Notes under the pieces: generated by a model
Seen by the model: only the letters and a program-made list of their open reading frames with translations
Database searches by the model: none
What the model was told of the DNA's origin: nothing
Part shown: one piece after another, positions 40,671-43,925 of the stretch
How the letters are laid out: each line of letters opens with the position of its first letter
Position numbering within the stretch: the first letter of the stretch is position 1
Assembly (NCBI GenBank): GCA_021776805.1
Contig: JAJFFD010000028.1
Coordinates: 1 to 43,925 of the forward strand
DNA from: Planctomycetota bacterium
GTDB lineage: Bacteria; Planctomycetota; UBA1135; UBA2386
DNA length: 43,925 nt
Direction: 5' to 3'
Translations under genes and position numbers: made by a program

Positions 40671-42364
40671 GCCGAAATCTCGTGCGCTTCCCCTGAGCCC
40701 CTCGGCAGCCGGATCTCCTCGATCATCTTGACCACCTCATCCGGCGGGCGCGGCGTCATTCGCGACACCACCAGGGCCACCAGGAAGTTGATCCCCATGC
40801 CCACGGTGCCGATGCCCTCCGGTGAAATCCCCCAGAGCCAGTTCGCTTCCACATTGCTCGCTGGGTCCACGAACTTGAACCAGATGATGTACAGCGCCGT
40901 GAAGCTGATCCCCGTCACCATCCCAGCCACCGCACCCTCCCGGTTCATGCGCTTGGAGAAGATGCCCATGATGATCGCTGGAAAGAAGCTCGAGGCCGCG
41001 AGGCCAAAGGCGAAGGCCACCGTCGCTGCCACATAATCTGGCGGGTTGATCCCCAGGTAACCAGCGATCAGTACCGCCACCGCCGCGCTCACCCGCGCCG
41101 CGATCAGTTCGCCCTTCTCCGTGATCGTCGGCATCAATGCGCGCTTGAGCAGGTCATGGGAGATCGCCGAGGACACCACCAGGAGTAGCCCAGCCGCCGT
41201 CGACAGGGCCGCTGCCAGGCCACCTGCTGCCACCAGGCCAATGACCCAGGCCGGCAAATCGGCGATCTCCGGATTGGCCAGCACCATGATGTCCGGATCG
41301 ATGGTCAGTTCGTTGGCCGCAGGATTGCCCAGGTACTGAATCCAGCCGTCGCCATTCTTGTCGTCGAAGGTGATGAGCCCGGTCTGTTCCCACTTGCCGA
41401 ACCATGGGGGCATCGACGCGTACTCCTGATTGGCGACCGTGTCGATCAGGTTGGTGCGAGCAAAGACTGCCACCGCCGGTGCCGCCGTATACAGGATGGC
41501 GATGAAGAGCAGGGCCCAGCCTGCCGAAGATCTCGCGTCGCGTACTCTGGGCACGGTGTAGAAGCGGATGATCACGTGGGGCAAGCCCGCGGTACCGACC
41601 ATCAAAGCAGCGGTGATGCAGAACACATCGAACATGCCCTTCGATCCGTCCGTGTAGCTGGCAAAGCCCAGTAGCTCATGCAGATCATCGAGCTTGTCCA
41701 GGAGAAAGGTGCCGCTGCCCGTCTCCATCATGCCCATGCCCAACTGTGGCACCGGATTGCCGGTCATCATGATGGAGATGAAGATGGCCGGCACCATGTA
41801 GGCAAAGATGAGCACGCAGTACTGGGCCACCTGGGTGTAGGTGATGCCCTTCATGCCGCCGAGGACCGCGTACATGAAGACGATGCCCATGCCGATCATT
41901 ACCCCGAAGTGGATATCCACCTCGAGGAAGCGGCTGAAGACCAGGCCCACCCCACGCATCTGTCCGGCCACGTAGGTGAAGGACACGAAGATCGCACAGA
42001 AGACCGCGACGATGCGCGCGGTCTGCGAGTAGTAGCGATCACCGACAAAGTCGGGCACGGTGAACTTGCCAAACTTGCGCAGGTAGGGGGCAAGGAGAAG
42101 GGCCAAGAGCACGTAGCCGCCAGTCCAACCCATCAGGTAGACCGAGCCGTCGTAACCGGCGAAGGAGATCAGCCCGGCCATTCCCAGGAAGGACGCGGCG
42201 GACATCCAGTCGGCAGCGGTGGCCATGCCGTTGGCCACCGGGTGCACGCCCTTGCCAGCCACGTAGAACTCGCCGGTGGAGCGGGCCTTCGACCAGAGGG
42301 CGATGCCCATGTAGAGGGCGAAGGTGAGGCCGACGATGACGAAGGTCCAGGCTTGGACGGTCAT
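40667..42364 (-). CDS. sodium/solute symporter, large subunit (VC_2705/ActP-like)
   Basis: 565 aa of the SSS family. N-terminal text WSKARSTGEFYVAGKGVHPV and NGMATAADWMSAASFLGMAG is typical of acetate-type members. Other signatures are YTQVAQYCVLIFAYMVPAIF, VGTAGLPHVIIRFYTVPRV and AATVAFAFGLAASSFFPAII. These use the Na+ gradient to import monocarboxylates. It starts at an ATGA overlap with the small-subunit gene (DUF4212), which is the normal pairing for the VC_2705 subgroup. Acetate as substrate is only a guess. Confidence 0.9.
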   Translation of the reverse strand: MTVQAWTFVIVGLTFALYMGIALWSKARSTGEFYVAGKGVHPVANGMATAADWMSAASFLGMAGLISFAGYDGSVYLMGWTGGYVLLALLLAPYLRKFGKFTVPDFVGDRYYSQTARIVAVFCAIFVSFTYVAGQMRGVGLVFSRFLEVDIHFGVMIGMGIVFMYAVLGGMKGITYTQVAQYCVLIFAYMVPAIFISIMMTGNPVPQLGMGMMETGSGTFLLDKLDDLHELLGFASYTDGSKGMFDVFCITAALMVGTAGLPHVIIRFYTVPRVRDARSSAGWALLFIAILYTAAPAVAVFARTNLIDTVANQEYASMPPWFGKWEQTGLITFDDKNGDGWIQYLGNPAANELTIDPDIMVLANPEIADLPAWVIGLVAAGGLAAALSTAAGLLLVVSSAISHDLLKRALMPTITEKGELIAARVSAAVAVLIAGYLGINPPDYVAATVAFAFGLAASSFFPAIIMGIFSKRMNREGAVAGMVTGISFTALYIIWFKFVDPASNVEANWLWGISPEGIGTVGMGINFLVALVVSRMTPRPPDEVVKMIEEIRLPRGSGEAHEISA

Positions 42365-42633
42365 TCGGCGCTGTCCTCGTCCTCAGAGACTCCGTAGCGC
42401 TTGTCCAGCCGATTCATCAAGCGCACGTAGATCAAAATCAGCAGTACGAAGACATAGATCGAGCCCTGTTGCGCGAACCAAAAGCCGAGCTTGAAGCCGG
42501 AACCAAAGAGGCGAATCTCATTGAGCGGTTCCACCAGCAGGATGCCGAAACCGAAGGAGACGGTGAACCAAACTAGCAGCAGGATGGTGACATAGCGGAT
42601 ATTGGCGGTCCAGTAGGCACGGCGATCGATCAT
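42361..42633 (-). CDS. sodium/solute symporter small subunit (DUF4212)
   Basis: 90 aa from ATG 42633 (MIDRRAYWTANIRYV). Two membrane segments lie around 14-34 and 50-70. The N-terminal YWxxNIRYVTILLLVWF and FGFGILL are what I expect from DUF4212 proteins. It overlaps both neighbours by 4 bases (ATGA): the Dyp peroxidase upstream and the large symporter subunit downstream. Confidence 0.9.
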   Translation of the reverse strand: MIDRRAYWTANIRYVTILLLVWFTVSFGFGILLVEPLNEIRLFGSGFKLGFWFAQQGSIYVFVLLILIYVRLMNRLDKRYGVSEDEDSAE

Positions 42634-43535
42634 GACCGAGCTCCGCTGAGTACCTGATGCAGGGCCTCCTGACTCGGCGCAAACCAATAGGCGCCGCTGC
42701 TCGGCTGGGAGTATTGCATGAGCCGATCGCGCTGCTCATCGCCAGTGCTGCCCATCATGCGAGCGAGCAGATAGTCGAAGCGCTCGCGTTCGCAGGTGAA
42801 GGCGATGAAGTACAGGCCGTCGTCATGCAGATCACCAAAGGGAGCAGACTTGCGGTAGATCTTCTGGGGGACGCCATCGCGCTTGGCATCGGTCCGGGCC
42901 ACATGCGAGTCCGAGGGCATGGCATCTCCCTCGAGTTCGATGCTCTCCGCCTTGGTTCGGCCGATGATGTTGACTTGTTCTTGCTCGGAGAGTTGCTGCC
43001 AACCGGCGAGGTCGTGCACCCATCGCTGGGTGAGCATGTGACTACCACCGGCAGCGGGCTGGCCCTCAGGAATGCAGGCGACCTCGATCCTCGCCTCGCC
43101 CTTGGGGTTGGCACTGCCATCGATAAATCCCGTCAGGTCGCGCGAGTCCAGGTAGGTGAAGCCAGGAACACTCAGCTCCATGTTGGCAAGGCTCTGCAGA
43201 GCATCGCGGATGCCCATGGCCGCGGTGAAGGCATGATCCCGCTCCTCGCTGGAGATGTAGAACAGAAGGTCGCGTTGGCTGGCGGGCATGCGACGGTTGC
43301 CCGCTTCGAGGGCGGCAAAGTTCGCGAGGCCCTTCGGTTGGAGTTCGTCGGACGCCAGGTCTTGCCAGGCCTTTGGACCGAAAGCGATGAGGCTGCTGAC
43401 CTTCGTCAGGTTTTCCTGCCAGCTACGGAGCGCCGCACAAAGTTCAGCGGATTTGGTTGCCGAGCGCAGTGCAAACTCCAAGAAGTGGAAGTGTCGGCCG
43501 TCTTCCTTGAGGAGCGCGGGCTGAGGACTGCTCAT
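42630..43535 (-). CDS. Dyp-type heme peroxidase
   Basis: 301 aa. The Dyp signature GXXDG is present as GFIDGSANP (D139), and the proximal heme ligand is likely H211 in SDSHVARTD. The C-terminal DGLYFIAFTCERERFDYLLA also fits the family. No signal peptide is visible. Dyp peroxidases oxidise dyes and other substrates with H2O2, and some are packaged in encapsulins; no encapsulin gene is near. It is the first gene of a three-gene unit with the symporter subunits through ATGA overlap, an unusual partnership. Confidence 0.92.
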   Translation of the reverse strand: MSSPQPALLKEDGRHFHFLEFALRSATKSAELCAALRSWQENLTKVSSLIAFGPKAWQDLASDELQPKGLANFAALEAGNRRMPASQRDLLFYISSEERDHAFTAAMGIRDALQSLANMELSVPGFTYLDSRDLTGFIDGSANPKGEARIEVACIPEGQPAAGGSHMLTQRWVHDLAGWQQLSEQEQVNIIGRTKAESIELEGDAMPSDSHVARTDAKRDGVPQKIYRKSAPFGDLHDDGLYFIAFTCERERFDYLLARMMGSTGDEQRDRLMQYSQPSSGAYWFAPSQEALHQVLSGARS

Positions 43536-43728
43536 GCTTGGAGGTTAGCAGGTCCTTGGAGCTGGATCACGGGTGAGGATGTGGTGATCAGGGGCTTGGG
43601 TGCGCGGGAGTGTGGTCTGCGCAGGTAGGCAGCTCAATTGGGAAGGAATAGGCTCGAGTGCTGATGGACCACTTTTCTCGTACAGGATTCGCTGAACCCG
43701 GTGTCCTCCTCCCTGCATGGAGAAACCG

Positions 43729-43925
43729 ATGACCGCGCAAGATCTGGAAGACCTCCTCAAAGAGGAACCGTACCTGCGCAGTCTCGCCAGAAGCCTGATC
43801 GCAGGCGACGAGGACGACCTGGTCCAGCAGACCTACCTGCAGGCTATGCAGGAAGGCGACAAAACGATCCGCTCCCCCCGGTCCTGGCTAGCGCGCATCC
43901 TGCGCAATCTGGCCAGCAATCTGCA
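43729..43925 (+). CDS. ECF sigma factor region 2, gene cut by window end
   Basis: 65 codons to the edge. ATG 43729 has GGAGA 5 bases upstream; an ATG at 43717 is in frame but lacks a site. The text YLRSLARSLIAGDEDDLVQQ, TYLQAMQEGD, SPRSWLARILRNLASN matches sigma region 2 and closely parallels the N terminus of the 860-aa fusion at 29746-32328. It may be a second fused sigma protein. The gene continues outside the window. Confidence 0.8.
   Translation, partial: MTAQDLEDLLKEEPYLRSLARSLIAGDEDDLVQQTYLQAMQEGDKTIRSPRSWLARILRNLASNL

Noticed and set aside
41678-42397. Plus-strand open frame of 239 codons, histidine-rich
   Set aside because: It is the antisense of membrane-helix codons in the symporter gene, which give His/Glu/Gly-rich shadows; no start signal.

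Overview
The window is GC-rich bacterial DNA with few operons, many lipoproteins and exported proteins, and many decayed gene pieces. An ECF sigma factor fused to a membrane segment and carboxypeptidase-regulatory-like repeats, a second such gene at the right edge, a Ser/Thr kinase with a beta-propeller-like tail, TRL-like lipoproteins, a sulfotransferase, PhyH and DoxX-like proteins together suggest Planctomycetota or a similar environmental Gram-negative lineage. This assignment is inference: there is no rRNA or marker gene in the window.

Left part (1-4.5 kb): a stand-alone 5'-3' exonuclease, several small membrane proteins (some under 60 aa), the tail of an IS91-family transposase, and a GNAT acetyltransferase/GT2 glycosyltransferase pair. 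The GT2 appears to have lost two internal blocks.

4.6-10.8 kb (minus strand) is the most interesting region: a tight six-gene operon. In transcription order it encodes an MBOAT O-acyltransferase, a 34-aa microprotein missed by ordinary ORF cut-offs, a DltD-like SGNH protein, an FkbH-like HAD enzyme, an acyl carrier protein and a second membrane SGNH protein. It has the parts list of the Dlt D-alanylation pathway (DltB, DltX, DltD, DltC), but FkbH replaces the adenylating enzyme DltA. FkbH enzymes load a glyceryl unit from 1,3-bisphosphoglycerate onto an ACP. I infer a Dlt-like machine that puts glyceryl, or a related C3 acyl group, on an extracytoplasmic polymer. The microprotein starts on an ATGA overlap with the MBOAT gene and ends in FVYTGF, the F-x-Y-x-x-F tail known from DltX.

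11-17 kb: a DUF6265-like protein, a probable thioredoxin-like selenoprotein (in-frame UGA giving U-G-P-C, with a perfect hairpin whose apex is GGUC 31 nt downstream), a C69 dipeptidase, a small cysteine-rich lipoprotein, a DxD glycosyltransferase-like protein and small membrane proteins.

17-25 kb: a Ser/Thr kinase gene split by an in-frame TAG, a PhyH dioxygenase, a sulfotransferase, a truncated thioredoxin tail, tandem TRL-like lipoproteins and an SGNH hydrolase. 25-34 kb: an M3 peptidase lipoprotein, a DoxX-like membrane protein, the fused ECF sigma protein and an OB-fold/EEP nuclease. 34-44 kb: a double nitroreductase (SagB type), a DUF389 membrane protein, an AI-2E family permease, a two-component sodium/solute symporter coupled to a Dyp peroxidase, and the start of a second sigma factor.

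Two repeat families run through the window. Three long palindromic elements (132, 208 and 207 bp) share ends reading GTACGGAGTCAGGCAC and have arms that change together; they lie directly after or between genes. Four or more fragments of one IS91-like element end are scattered in the same orientation; one abuts a 76-bp copy of part of the selenoprotein gene 8 kb away. No tRNA, rRNA or CRISPR array was seen.
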